This document shows, piece after piece, positions 22,572-33,815 of a stretch of 64,000 bases of DNA. Position numbers and translations under genes: made by a program. Within the stretch, counting starts at the first letter, position 1, and every line of letters starts with the position of its first letter. The notes under the pieces are model-generated. The model searched no databases. It saw only the letters and a list, made by a program, of their open reading frames with translations, and had not been told where the DNA came from. Source of the stretch: Knoxdaviesia capensis (taxonomy: Eukaryota > Ascomycota > Sordariomycetes > Microascales > Gondwanamycetaceae). The DNA lies in assembly GCA_001510575.1 (NCBI GenBank), contig LNGK01000004.1, positions 2,474,579-2,538,578 on the forward strand, given 5' to 3'.

Positions 22572-25299
22572 CTAGATCTTTTGTCCATCCCAATCTGACT
22601 TCCAGACAAACTTGGAACACCGCCACTCAGTCCCCTTTTCCTTCTCGCCAGATGGGCCCAATGGCCGTGGACATATGTAAAACATTCGGCCTACAAGAGA
22701 GACAAGTCAAGAACGCAATACATCGCATCCATTGGTTAGTAAAGGAAGACAAAAGAAGGCAGCACCAACAGACCAGACGGAGCTAGAGAGCACAGGAAGA
22801 CATGAGGGGATTTGGCGGCAGGTTCTTTGTACGCTGGGATGATTCGCCACGGACGCAACTGGCGCCCAGACACACCAGCAGGACGAGAAACAAAAAAAAA
22901 GGAGACGAAGTCCGCAAGAGGAAAAACGTACCGCGGTTGATGCCTGGCTTCTTGGTCTGCAGCATGATACAGCGCTCCTCGTGCTCGCACAGCGGCGGCA
23001 GTTTGGCGGTGAGCAGCGTGGTCCACGACTCCTTGACCTCGATGGGATCGTACACCGAGCCGTCTCCGTCGACGCCACCATCATTATCGCCTGCACCACG
23101 CCCGCTCGTCTTTGTTGCTGGCCGGGGCGAGACTGCGTCGATGGGCGGCGGCGGGGCACCGGCGGTTCCAGACCCAGGCTGGGCGTCGGGCAGACCACGC
23201 GACGTGTGGTGGGCGAGAGAGGGCGTGACTCCAGCGCCAGACTCATCTGGCCCGCGTGCGCCCCGGCTGGCATGTGCAGGAGCAATATTGCCACTGCTGC
23301 TGCTGCTGCTGCTTGTGGTGGTCGTCTGGGATGGGGGTGGTGGTGGCGGGGGTGCCGGCGACGGCTTGGGGTGGAAGAAGCCCCGCAGCGAGCTTTGCGC
23401 TAGGCCGTCCTTTGTCTTCTTCGAGGCGGTGGCGGTCGAGGGGGTCGAGGCGGCAGGTTTGCCCAGACTGGGCTTTGCCGCGGGCTTTCTGGACGGTCCA
23501 GACGCTTTGGACTTCTTGGTTGGGGGCATGAGGGAGGTGGAGGTTGTGCTGGGGACGGAAGGTTCTCTCCGTTTTGCTGGGGAGGGGAATCTGGTGTCTG
23601 CTGATTCTGGTGCGGAGAGCATATAATCTTGTGATGCTTTTGGGAGGCCATCCTCACCGCCCGTGCCTGAGAGACTCAATGGGGATGGAGACTCCAGCCA
23701 CATCATGGCCTCCCGTTGTGCGGACTCTGCTGCTTGGACTAGAACGACTGGTTGCGGGACGGGTGGGAGTCGTCTCATGGTTTTACTGGAGTTTGACACA
23801 CTGGACTTTACCGGGCTGTCGTGTGTTGACGATAGGGGAAGCGAGGACTGCGATGAAGTTGCAGTCGGGGGCGTTTCTGAAGATGCCGCATCGACCGACT
23901 TGGACTCGCCGGTGGGGTTCACCGCGCGAAGCCGCATGAACATGTTCCGGATGCTCTGCCGGCCCCTGAACTCCGGCATCATCTGCGCGGACTGCGGGAG
24001 CAAGTCCGAGGCCGCCCAGTCCCGCAGACGCGTGCCCTGGGCGTACACGCCGGCCGGGTTCATGAAATCGAGCATGTACGAGTTCCCCACCGTGTCGCTC
24101 TGCGCGTGCTCGGGTAGCTGAGAGAAGCGGGTCACTCGGCTGGGGAGGATCTTGTTGAAGTCGGCGTACACCGGGCAATGGTCGGACCCGAGAAGGTGCT
24201 CCATGATGTTGGCGTGGCGCACCCAGTCGCGCAGCCCATCGGTGCACAGGATAAAGTCGATGCGGCTGCCAAAGTTCGCCGGCCGGGCATTCGTGCGGGT
24301 GTCCCAGCACGTGTACATACCCTCGCGCTCGGGGTTGAAGTACCGGCACAGATCCCACAGCAGCGGGGCGTCGCGGCCCTCGTCCCGCGCGCCGCGGAAC
24401 TTGCCGCCGTCGACCAGCTGGTTGAAGATCCGCCGGCACTGCGAGTCGAGGAAGTCGTCCATGGTGACTTCGCCCTTCAGCATTGCCTCGCGGTGCGGGC
24501 CGGAGTCGATGATAGCGGGGGTGACGTTCAGGTCGCCGGTGAGGATGACCTGCTTGCCCTCGGCCACCAGGTTCCGCACCCGCACGTCGATGGCGTGGAA
24601 GAAGTCTGTGCGGAAGTTCACGCGGGTTTCGTCACGCATGGCCGGGCTGTACACTCCAAGAAGCACAAACGCCGGGAACTCGACGATTACACACCGGCCC
24701 TCGGAGTCGAGAGTGGCGTCGTCGTATGTTCCGAGGAGCTGGCCGGGCCGCGGGTACCCGCCGATCTGTTCAGAAGGGGGCAGATCCCGGTACTTCACCG
24801 ATTGCGTTGGAGACGTGAGAACGCCGGTGATGCCCTCTTCGGCGCGGATGGGACAACAGCTAGATTTCCGCGTGAATATTGCGACGCCAGAGTATCCTGA
24901 AACTAGCGTTAGCAGACGCGGTCGACGGCCTGAAGAGCGGACGGTTTTACAAACCTTTCTTGTGCACGGGCAGACTGAGGAAGACATCCCAATTCGGAAT
25001 CATGACCATTTCATCGTTGAGATCCTTTCGCTGGATTTTGGTCTCCTGCATGATGACAATATCGGCGTCAAGCCGGTCAAACATGCTCTGGGTGGAGAGT
25101 TAGCAGGAGAGCACACTGGGAGAGCGGGAGGAGGAAGCCGAGAAAGTACCTGGTAGGTCTTCTGTTCTCGCCATGGCTCATACGAGAACGGGTTCCGGAT
25201 CCCGTTTACTAGATGTTAGGGTTAGCCACCACATCCCACCGCGATTGCTGCCGACCGGATACACACACCGTTCCACGAGACGATACGAAAGTTGGCCAT
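22572..25299 (-). CDS. APN2: Apn2 class II AP endonuclease / DNA lyase
   Basis: Nuclear base-excision-repair enzyme of the exonuclease III family that incises DNA at abasic sites and trims blocked 3' ends. Exons are 25299-25269, 25208-25150, 25087-24955, 24896-22932 and 22690-22572, giving 768 residues. The start is MANFRIVSWN, joined to VNGIRNPFSYEPW by a split valine codon. The catalytic domain shows IVIMQETKIQ, GDLNVT, SRIDFILC and LGSDHCPV. A long Ser/Pro/Lys-rich linker carries a PCNA-interaction box, QSSLRGFF, at residues 575-582. The last two exons form a zf-GRF finger (CEHEERC, YICPRPLGPSGEKE, EWRCSKFVW), so the C-terminus is complete. It is the usual right flank of MAT in Pezizomycotina. 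Confidence 0.97.
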
Positions 25300-26238
25300 G
25301 TCAGCGGACGTCGGCTGTGGGAAGCTCTGGCAGGAGCCTCCACGGTCCGGAAAAGTCGGTACACGCTGGAATAGAGCTCTGCCTTGTCGAATCAGGCACC
25401 CCGTCCGCGTTTGCTCGGTCTCGGGTTAGATCGATCATGCCGGCGCCTCGACGCGCTTCGTTCAACAGACAGTGATAAGGCAGACGAGTGACTCTAAGCC
25501 CGGAAATGGGAAGCAAATATGGCTATCCGGCTATCATCTAACATATATATCTTGGGTGTTCAGGACAAAGTAGCAGAACGAAGAATGCAATCGACGGTGG
25601 AGAGACTCTGAAGATGCTGAAACTGTATTAAAACGATGGGATGTCGTCGGATTAGGATATGCACATACCGGGGTTGTGTCAGATATCGGTTAGACGCATA
25701 GATTTTGGCGGTTCCGTTTTTTTAGTGGGCCGATCCGATATGCATCTAACGTGGTTATGCGAGTAGGGAAGCTTCAAGCCCCGTTAGATGAATTTGGCAG
25801 GCGCGACAACGCGCTTCCGGCCAAAAAAGCCACCAAAAACCAATTGAAGCAAATGTCAATATCAAAATCCAAAATCTTCTTTTCTCACCTCTGGTGATAT
25901 TATTTACTTTGGCAAGTTGGTTTTGTGGGCAGATAATTGTTGATGCCAGGTCTTTCTGGCTAAACTCTGGGATATTCACTGTGCTTAGTTAACCCTATGC
26001 TTCTTTCCTCTTGAAAGCCTCTTCATATAGCATCGTGGAGAACGGCTTCTCTCTCTCTCTTTGATACCCCCGACCCATCCCACTTCTGTTCTTTGTGGAG
26101 TAACTTTATCAGCGTTACATCACACATCTCCCTCTTTCTTCTGCCCTCTGCTTTCAGAGCATGGGGCAGACTGTAAATCTTCCTTTCCTCTCACCTTCGC
26201 CTTCAAACCAATCCAGTTACCCGATCACATAACTCACC
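25300..26238. promoter_or_regulatory. Divergent spacer between APN2 and APC5
   Basis: Holds the upstream regions of two divergently transcribed genes. The left third is GC-rich and the rest AT-richer, ending in a CT-rich leader with CTCTCTCTCT near 26050 and a CACC before the APC5 ATG. No credible ORF. Confidence 0.5.
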
Positions 26239-29200
26239 ATGACGGCAAAAACCCTGAATCCGGCAAGAATTGCCCTCCTCATCCTGGTCGATCTCTATTC
26301 CAAGGACAGAGTTGTGCCTGAGGCTGTCCACCCATTCCTAGCCTTCATTGTGTTCCACATCTCCCACCTCCCGCAGTCTCCTCCGGCCCCTAAGAATGCC
26401 GGCCGGCCCCGGTCATCATCGGCCATCCGGCCTCCGGGACACCAGAAATCGGCCAGCCAGAGCTCCGTCACCTCTGGGGGTAACATCCCCATGGCTGACG
26501 GCCCCGGCGAGACCTCCGGAGGCGTTGCTGGTAAGCCGGCGCTCGAGCCGGTCGTCAACCCCACCGCCGAAGAGCTGGCCCCGTCCGGCGAAGCCATGGA
26601 CTTCCTCGAGTCGCTTGCACCGCTCGAGAAGCTCCTCCGCCAGTACCCCGCGCGAAACTGGCTGCCCGGCCGATCTCTGTGGGATTTCTTCGTCGACAGC
26701 CTGTGGGCGCTGGACACCAACGACGCGCTGCACGAGTACTTTTACCGCATGCTTGCGCTGGTCATGCCGACGCGCGAGGAGATCCACGACCTGAGCAACC
26801 ACGGCCAGCCGGTGCCCAACGTCGACGAAGTCTTCATGATCTCGCGCGGCACGATCATCGGCGGCTTTGTGCGGCGCGTGTGCATCGAGTATCTGCGGCT
26901 GGACTTCCACGTCGCCCTGGGCATCTGGAAGGCCTTTGTGCGCTACCGCCAGCCGACACAGTCGAACCTGCGGCGGTACGATAACATGGTTGGGGCCGAT
27001 CTCCGGTTCGACAAAATCTTGATTGACAGCGTCATGGCGCGGGAATGGGAAGTTGCCGAAGCCAACGCTTTGGCCCGTGTTATGTACCGACGTACTGTGG
27101 CGGCCGACGCCGGTGAGCAATCTAAGCCAATGGCCTCACTCAAGACGTTGGAGGCTCTGATCCAGTTCCAGGTCCGGAAAATGCAAAGTAAGTCTTCTGC
27201 ACGGACACTCTTGGCTGGTTGGTGTTGCTATCATATCGATGCTAACATAATTTCAACTTCCTAGAATACGGCAGCCTGATTCCGGGACCTCTGAAGAACA
27301 AGTTGAAGGGTCTCCTGGACACCAACAACAAGAATCCGACCATCAAGTTCTACCAGTAGTAAGTGTCATCCGTCTTCTCGAGTGTTTCCACTTCTCCGAG
27401 CTTGCATCCTAACACATCCCCCCTTTCCGTAGTTTCCTCGAGAGCTGGTACTCTGGAGACTACACCGTCGCCTTCGATAACATATACCAATACTTCGACT
27501 ATTCCATGAAGAACAGCGAGCGGAAGTTCTACCAATACGCCCTGCTCAACCTGGCTCTGCTCCACTGCGACTTTGGGTCTGCCACCGATGCCGTGGCCAC
27601 CATGCTTGAGGCCGTGCAGACCGCCCGCGAAAATCGGGACACTCTCTGTCTGAACTACTGTCTCGTCTGGATCTACAACTTCTCTTCTGTGCATCCCGAG
27701 CATGCCGCTGCTCTTGCTGAAAGTAGCCTGCTCGGAACCGATGGCGAAACTCTCACCAGTATGCGCACCAAGAGCCGGCAGACCAAGATGTACGCCCAGT
27801 GGGCGGGGGCTTTGACCATCGAGGCCAGACTCGCTCTTTCGAATGGCGGGAGCGGTCGCGATGGAAGCAAGCACCGATCGAAGCTCTTAGAAGATGACGA
27901 TATTGGCAACAGTACCAGCACCGTTGACGAAAGCGACCTGGGCGTGGACATCGATTCGCTATCCCCGGTGTTCGATAAAGCTTCCGGTCCGCACATCCTC
28001 AAAGGGAACTACTCTGATTGCTACACCGACGCGGAGATTGTTGGTGGCCTCTTCGGCGATGCCGTTGACATGATCTCGCCGCACCCGGTGTCCCACGAAG
28101 CCCGTACAAGCAGCGAATCCGACGACGACGAGACGTCGCCGTCCAAATCCCCGGACGCAAAGAGCGCCACGCTCCCGGCCACCAGTACCTCCAGCCACCG
28201 CTTTGGCTACGTGTCCGGTTCGGGCTCGGGATCCGGCTCGCGCTCCGGCCCACGCCAGCATCCGCGATCCAGCGGCCAACGCCAGCTGGCCCGTGCCGCC
28301 GCGCTCATGTTCGCCGCCGAGCACGTCAGCATCGCCCACAACGTGGCGAACGCCATGGCCATGCACGCGCTGGCGCGCTACGCCTTCTGGGACCGGCTGG
28401 GCCTGGGCGAGCTTGCGCGGTCGTCGTGCGAGCAGTTCCTACGCTGCTGGGCATCCGCGCACGCCGCGTCATCGGCCGACGAGGGCAGCGACGTGGCCAC
28501 CGACGAGCAGATGAAGGTGATTTCGCGGCTGGCGACCTCGATGGCGCACGAGGGCCGGTTTGACGCGGCGCTGGCGCTGCTCGACTCCGTGCAGGGTGAA
28601 ATGCAGAAGGCGTGGAAGTCCGGCGAGCTGTGGACGCTGGCGCGCGGGCTGGTGCGTGGGCTGCAGGCCGTGGCGGCGGGGGACATGCCGGCGGCCGCGG
28701 CATTTGTGTCGCAGCTGGTGCAGAACCGGCTGCCCGAGCACGACCCGGAGTTTGTGCCGCACGTCGACGCGCTGCGCACGGCCCACCTCACCCGGTCGGG
28801 CGACTATGGAGCGGCCCTCGAGGCGGCGGAGGGCCAGCTCGCCGAGGAACGCGACAGCAAGGGGAGCATTGCGGCGCGGGTGTCGGGCATGCTGGCCAAG
28901 GCCGAGGCGCTGCAGGCGGCCGGGCGCAATCGGCGCGCCTTCACGCTGGTGATGCGGGCGGCGGCGGCGGCGTGGGAGTCGCGGCTGCTGCGGGTGTTCT
29001 GGCGGGCGCTGGCGGCGCTGTGTGCGGTGTTGCTCTCGATGGGCGAGTTTGCGGCGGTTGTGCGGCTGCTCAACGCGGGCATTCCGCGCACCTTTGAAAG
29101 CGGGGTGACGGTTGTGGTGGCCCGCCAGGCCATCCACCTTGCCGACGCCCATGTTGGCCTCGCCGGTCTCGCCGATACCGCCCTGCAAACGCTGGCCAAC

Positions 29201-29758
29201 CCTGCGTCCACCCCCAGGGCTGGTGCTGGCAGTGCAACAACTCTGGATGTCCGTGCTGTTCCCAGCGCAGCAAAGCTTGATACTCTGCGCCGGCAGTACC
29301 GCGAGAACCTCGGCCGTGCGGCCGAAGTGCTGGATCTAGCGATCGCGCAGTACGCTCTCCTGGGCGACACGCGCGGCCAGTGCGACGGCCTGGCGCGCAA
29401 AGCCACCGTCATGCAGATCTCGGGCGACGAGCACGCCGCCGAAGCCCTCGCCGCGCGCTACATGGACCTGCAGCGCGCCGTGCGCGCCCGCTCCGCCGGC
29501 ACGACCGAACCGCCGCCGACGCCCTCGCGCGCCGCGCGCGAGTCTGGCGGCACCAGCGCCGCGGCCGGGTTCCTCGACGGCGAGAACACGCAGCCGCGGC
29601 CGGGGAGCAGCACCGGACACCCCGGGTTCCTCGACGGGATGACGCAGAGTGTTGATGGGGGCGATCTGGGGTCGTCGGGCATCTCGGCGAATCTGTGGCA
29701 GGATCCCGGCGGTGGTGGTGAGGCCCCCGGCGCCGAGTGGAGCTGGTCTCTGAAGTGA
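26239..29758 (+). CDS. APC5: Anaphase-promoting complex subunit 5
   Basis: Structural TPR subunit of the APC/C ubiquitin ligase, which drives anaphase onset and mitotic exit. Exons are 26239-27187, 27265-27358 and 27433-29758, giving 1122 residues. The N-terminus starts MTAKTLNPARIALLILVDLY and reads on into a helical block (PEAVHPFLAFIVFHI). After a Ser/Pro/Gly-rich insert comes the conserved N-terminal domain. The diagnostic ANAPC5 segment lies near residue 380 (YALLNLALLHCDFG, then TARENRDTLCLNYC). The C-terminal half is Ala/Leu-rich helical repeat of TPR type, interrupted by low-complexity Ser/Gly/Asp inserts around 28080-28270. The tail past about 29560 looks disordered. APC5 is a common neighbour of APN2 in Pezizomycotina. 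Confidence 0.93.
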
Positions 29759-30168
29759 ACATGCGAGCTCTCCGTCTTCTCTCTGTCACAGACTCTCTCC
29801 TCTGTCGGCCACGTGTGTGGGCTTCGGTTTTTTTTTGTTGTTTCATGGATCAGCGGAGTATGGTATCTTGGTGGGTTTCACGGGTTAATGGTACTTCTTC
29901 ACGTCTTTCATTGCATGCGGGAGGCGTTTACAGAATAAAATCAAAGTTATTAATCGAACTGGGAGTGGTATCGTGTTCTCTCTCGTCTTCTTCATCTCTC
30001 AACCCGGGCGAAAGTAACCTCCCCCAACACACGAACTTAACGAACCCCTTAACGCCCCGATCCTTGGAACCACCACCATCATCCCACGTAACGACATCGC
30101 TGCACAAACAATCCATAACCCCCGCCCGCCTAATCTCACACCAGCTGTCTATGGGCACTCCCGCGCAC
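29759..30168. other. Convergent spacer APC5 / 535-residue gene
   Basis: AT-richer 410-base spacer between two convergent stops. It contains an AATAAA-like word on the plus strand near 29935 and a T run near 29828. No ORF is supportable. Confidence 0.5.
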
Positions 30169-31776
30169 TTACGCACCCTCAAAGCTCTGCGGCTCCTCAA
30201 ACAGCTTCCGAATGCTCGGGCACGAGGTGTCCCGGAACACGGGGAACCGCACGTGGTCGGCAAAGTCGCGCTGGGCGACCATGACGAAGGCGACCAGCAG
30301 CGACACGGGGTACAGCACAGGGGCGGTGTCCATCTTGGCGTAGTTGCGCAGGTCGCACACCAGGTACTCGAGCACCAGCGCCGCGCCGCCGGCGCCGTCG
30401 TCCTCCGCCAGGTGCAGGTACACCGAGCAGTCGGCCGTCGTCATGATGCCGTAGGCCACGCGCTGGCGCACCATGCGCGCGTACGTCTTGGCCAGCGCGT
30501 ACAGCACCAGCGCGTGCGTGTTGTCGCGCGCGAGCCGCGCCGGCTGGCTGGCGTACGCGGCGAGGTCGGCCAGCAGGAACCGCCGGTGGTCCGGGCCGGT
30601 CATCTGGTCGAAGAAGGCGCGGATGGCTTCGATGGTCAGGTCGCGGTGGTGCATCACCGAGACCAGGTACACCGGCTCGCGCGGCTCGCGGCCGCCGCTG
30701 CGGCGGGCGTCGTCGAAGGGGGTGTCGTCCGAGGCCGACGGCGTGATGGCGGGCTGGGCCGCGCTGAACGGCCGGCAAGCACGGCCGGCAACCTGCTGGG
30801 CACGGCGCGGGATGCCGGGGGGCCAGACACGGCGGGCGAGGCCGCAGCGGTAGGCCGAGTACACGCGGTCGTCTTCGGCGTCGTTGTAGCCGGGACCGGG
30901 GAACGTGCGCTCGTCATCCCGGTAGTACACCTTGTCAAAGGTTGAGTCCCAGCCGAGGCCGGGGATGGCGTACTCGGTCTGGCGGGTCTGCGCAAAGTCG
31001 ATCAGCATGGCGGCCACGCCCTCGATGCCGAGCGAGTACATTCCGGCGGTGAACATGAGCGCCTGGGCACCGAAGACGCCGGGCCGCATGGCCCGGCTGT
31101 GGACCGGGAACGTGGTTGCGATGACGAGGTCGTGGAAGGCCGCCTCCAGCTCCGGGTGGTTGTCGTCGCGGCCCGGGAACACCGGGAACACGTGGCCGCG
31201 CTCCAGCTGGTGGATGCGCTCGTAGAGCAGGCCCGTGAACAACCGCATCTGGCCCGGCAGGCGGATACGCGTGCGGGAGGCGGCGAGATGGGCGAGGGTC
31301 GCCGAGGGTGCGGCGGGGGGCCGGCCCGGGGGCCCGATCAGGTCCGGAACATTGCGGGCGTGCATGTAGTAGTACTCGCGCAGGAACCGGTTGACGGTGA
31401 ACCGGCCGTGGCCGGACACGGTCAAGCCCAAGTTGAAATGCATCAACTTGATGGCCCGGTCAAGGGCCACAGCAAGGTTAAGCGAGGCGTGGAAGGCATC
31501 GACGTCGTCCCGGTCAATGACCGGCTCGGCGAAGTCCAGAGCAAACACGGTGGGACGCTTGTTTCCAAGCTTGGCAATGCTGACACGGCGGCCGGCACTG
31601 TAGTCCTCCCAGAGCATGACGATCAGAGATTTGAGGAAGTCTTCGTGGACCTTGACGGCCTCCTTCTCCACCAGAGAGATGATGGAGAGCCGCTCGTTGT
31701 CACCGCCGGGGTCAATTGTGACTCGTTCGATCAGGGGAGGCTCACAAGTGAGCTTGACAAATTCAAGGCTGAACAT
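30169..31776 (-). CDS. Unrecognised 535-residue protein
   Basis: A single uninterrupted frame with strongly GC-ending codons, starting MFSLEFVKLTCEPP. The frame is open further upstream, but that part is AT-rich and CT-tracted like a leader, so I start at this ATG. I see no signal peptide, membrane segment or catalytic motif. Visible features are DRAIKLMHFNLGLTVSGHGRFTV at about residues 110-135, quoted here only in outline, a Pro/Ala-rich turn, and blocks such as GHVFPVFPGRDDNHPELE and KVYYRDDERTFPGPGY. The regular hydrophobic pattern suggests a folded, largely helical protein. It sits between APC5 and COX13, where the neighbours give no hint of function. Coding status is well supported; function is unknown. 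Confidence 0.8.
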   Translation of the reverse strand: MFSLEFVKLTCEPPLIERVTIDPGGDNERLSIISLVEKEAVKVHEDFLKSLIVMLWEDYSAGRRVSIAKLGNKRPTVFALDFAEPVIDRDDVDAFHASLNLAVALDRAIKLMHFNLGLTVSGHGRFTVNRFLREYYYMHARNVPDLIGPPGRPPAAPSATLAHLAASRTRIRLPGQMRLFTGLLYERIHQLERGHVFPVFPGRDDNHPELEAAFHDLVIATTFPVHSRAMRPGVFGAQALMFTAGMYSLGIEGVAAMLIDFAQTRQTEYAIPGLGWDSTFDKVYYRDDERTFPGPGYNDAEDDRVYSAYRCGLARRVWPPGIPRRAQQVAGRACRPFSAAQPAITPSASDDTPFDDARRSGGREPREPVYLVSVMHHRDLTIEAIRAFFDQMTGPDHRRFLLADLAAYASQPARLARDNTHALVLYALAKTYARMVRQRVAYGIMTTADCSVYLHLAEDDGAGGAALVLEYLVCDLRNYAKMDTAPVLYPVSLLVAFVMVAQRDFADHVRFPVFRDTSCPSIRKLFEEPQSFEGA

Positions 31777-32916
31777 TGTGATGGTGATGGTCAGGAGGAT
31801 ATCAGGAAAGCGTCGAGGGTTGAGAGTATGCAAAAGGACAAACGAAAGTCGGAGAGAAGAAAGAAAGAAAGATGTGTTTGCTTGAACTTTCTTTCGGGAC
31901 GAAGGGGTGAAAGAGAGAAGACAATAGGAAGAAAGACTAGCCTGTGAGGAGACACGGTAGAAGTTATAAACACAGGAATATCGGATATACTCTGCGTATA
32001 TATATGCGTATTCACGACGTGTAAATAAAGGAGAGGCCAAACACACAATACTTCGGCCTCAAGTATCGTGCCCTAACAATTAGCAATCACAATATCGACA
32101 CCTTATCAAAGCACAATATGCCAACGCGTCTGAACAGGTACATGGCCCTGTCCATGTTGACTCAAATTCATAATTCCCATCATTCAGGAAGGCCATCACC
32201 TGAACGCAGGCCGTTCAGCCCATGCCGTTTGTAAACAGACCAGCCGACGTAGCTGCACACTTTACAAACGGACACCCTAGAACCGACAGGTTGGGGAGCG
32301 ATCCCGAAATGAAGTCAGCACGTCTCACTAAGATTAAATGCATCGTACCTCTCTAGTTTGAGCTGGCCATCCAGCGTTTGCTTCTCCCCTCGGCTAGAGA
32401 CCAGGGGCCTTATCCGGGAGGCCAGGCCAAGGCTGCTCAGGTAGAGTCAGTTCAATCAGCAGCGGAAAACAGGGTTCACATCAGTAAGACACCAGTCCTC
32501 CAATACAGAGCGCGGGGGGGTAACATGGGCATGAGCAGAGACAGATATATATGATTCGTATATTCACACGTCTACCGACAAAGGGAAACCACGGAGGTGT
32601 GGGCACAGAAAAGGAGACAATAAAATTCAGAGACGACGGAGCCATATACAACAAGAGGGGAAGTTGCCGGTCTAGCTGACGGGAGCGATGCTGCTTCCGG
32701 AGACCTGGAACAATGCCGGGCAAACGGGGGGGGAGAGGTGCGAGAGGGGGGGAAGTTCAGCTTCCAATTTTCACATCCGCTCAGGTGAGGAGAAAGATGC
32801 AGGATGTATGTGGTTGATGTCTCTGGTGCGTTTGTCATGCGGCCAGATATCGGTGAGACAGGGCAAGGCTGCTGCAGAGACGTCTGGAATATCGGCCGGG
32901 ATCGTAGAGGAGTCGC
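31777..32916. other. Spacer with tandem hairpins, upstream of the 535-residue gene
   Basis: Contains the CT-rich (minus strand) leader of the 535-residue gene to about 32050, then mixed-composition DNA with two inverted repeats at 32200-32271, and the 3' region of COX13. No credible ORF. Confidence 0.5.
32200..32271. repeat. Two adjacent inverted repeats (hairpins)
   Basis: CTGAACG at 32200-32206 pairs with CGTTCAG at 32212-32218 across a 5-base loop. CCGTTTGTAAA at 32225-32235 pairs perfectly with TTTACAAACGG at 32261-32271 across 25 bases. Both could form in RNA or mark a small mobile-element relic; no target-site duplication was found. Confidence 0.7.
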
Positions 32917-33815
32917 TTATTTGGTCTTGTCGTGGTTGTGGTAGTTGACTTTATCGTTCCAGCTGTGCGGGGGAGAAGAAGAGGCAGTCAGTTGAGTCTG
33001 TCGGTGTTGGAAAGGGCTTACAACGCGAACCCCGGCACGACTGGCCGGAACGGACAGCGCTGCGGGATACGATAATGCTCAAGCAGCACTGGGTACATCA
33101 TCCTGAGTTGGCAGTAACTTACAACGCGGTCTATAGCACACCCAAAAGTCAAACGTTAGCTATGTGTCTCACACATCACACACCCACACGAAACATCTCC
33201 AACTGACCTTGTCTCCGTCGCCCCAAGGGAAGTTCTTGGTGCGGATGTTCTGGTACGGGTACTCAACACGCTCCTCCAGAGGGGGGAGGTGGCTCCAGTG
33301 CTCCCAATGCTGGTTCCACAGGTAGTAGGCGTTTGCCGAAGCGAGGATGAGGACGGGAATGCAGCCGCTGTAAACACGCATGAGCACAGGTTAGCTTCAG
33401 GAAGGCCCGGATGTGAGATATGAACCGCGGGTTAGAGAGAGAGCACGTCGGATAGGCACCCGGGAAGCTTCTCTGCACGGCATTGCCTTTCTAACAAGCC
33501 AATGTCGCCCGTGTCATGGGTTTTTCTCTCGATGTTCGGAATATCTCGCAACACGGCGTTCGACCGAGGGAGTACTGACTAGATAGAGATCTTGCGCCAC
33601 AGATCTAGACACAAACACACACTCCAGTTAGCATCACGCTCTCTCCGAAATAGCCAGTGCCCTCACGCAAGCATACCAGTGGTCTCGGCAGCGTGGTGCT
33701 GGACAGCCTCACGCTCCTTGATGAAAGCCTCGCCGGTGGTGAAGTTGCGGGCGGCGGGAGCACGCATCTGCGCCGCGAAGCGCGAGGCGCCGCGGACGGC
33801 AACGCGGTTGAGCAT
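32917..33815 (-). CDS. COX13: Cytochrome c oxidase subunit VIa
   Basis: Small nuclear-encoded subunit of mitochondrial complex IV in the inner membrane. Exons are 33815-33677, 33604-33580 (25 nt), 33367-33208, 33130-33123 (8 nt) and 32962-32917, giving 125 residues, normal for fungal COX13. The N-terminus (MLNRVAVRGASRFAAQMRAP) is a basic amphipathic mitochondrial presequence. Then come the single membrane helix (ISIYGCIPVLILASANAYYL), WNQHWEHW, RTKNFPWGDGDK and the conserved end TAFWNDKVNYHNHDKTK. The 8-nt exon supplies Thr-Ala and two bases of Phe; without it the conserved FPWGDGDK-to-FWND join is out of frame. COX13 is part of the conserved MAT neighbourhood in Pezizomycotina. Confidence 0.95.
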
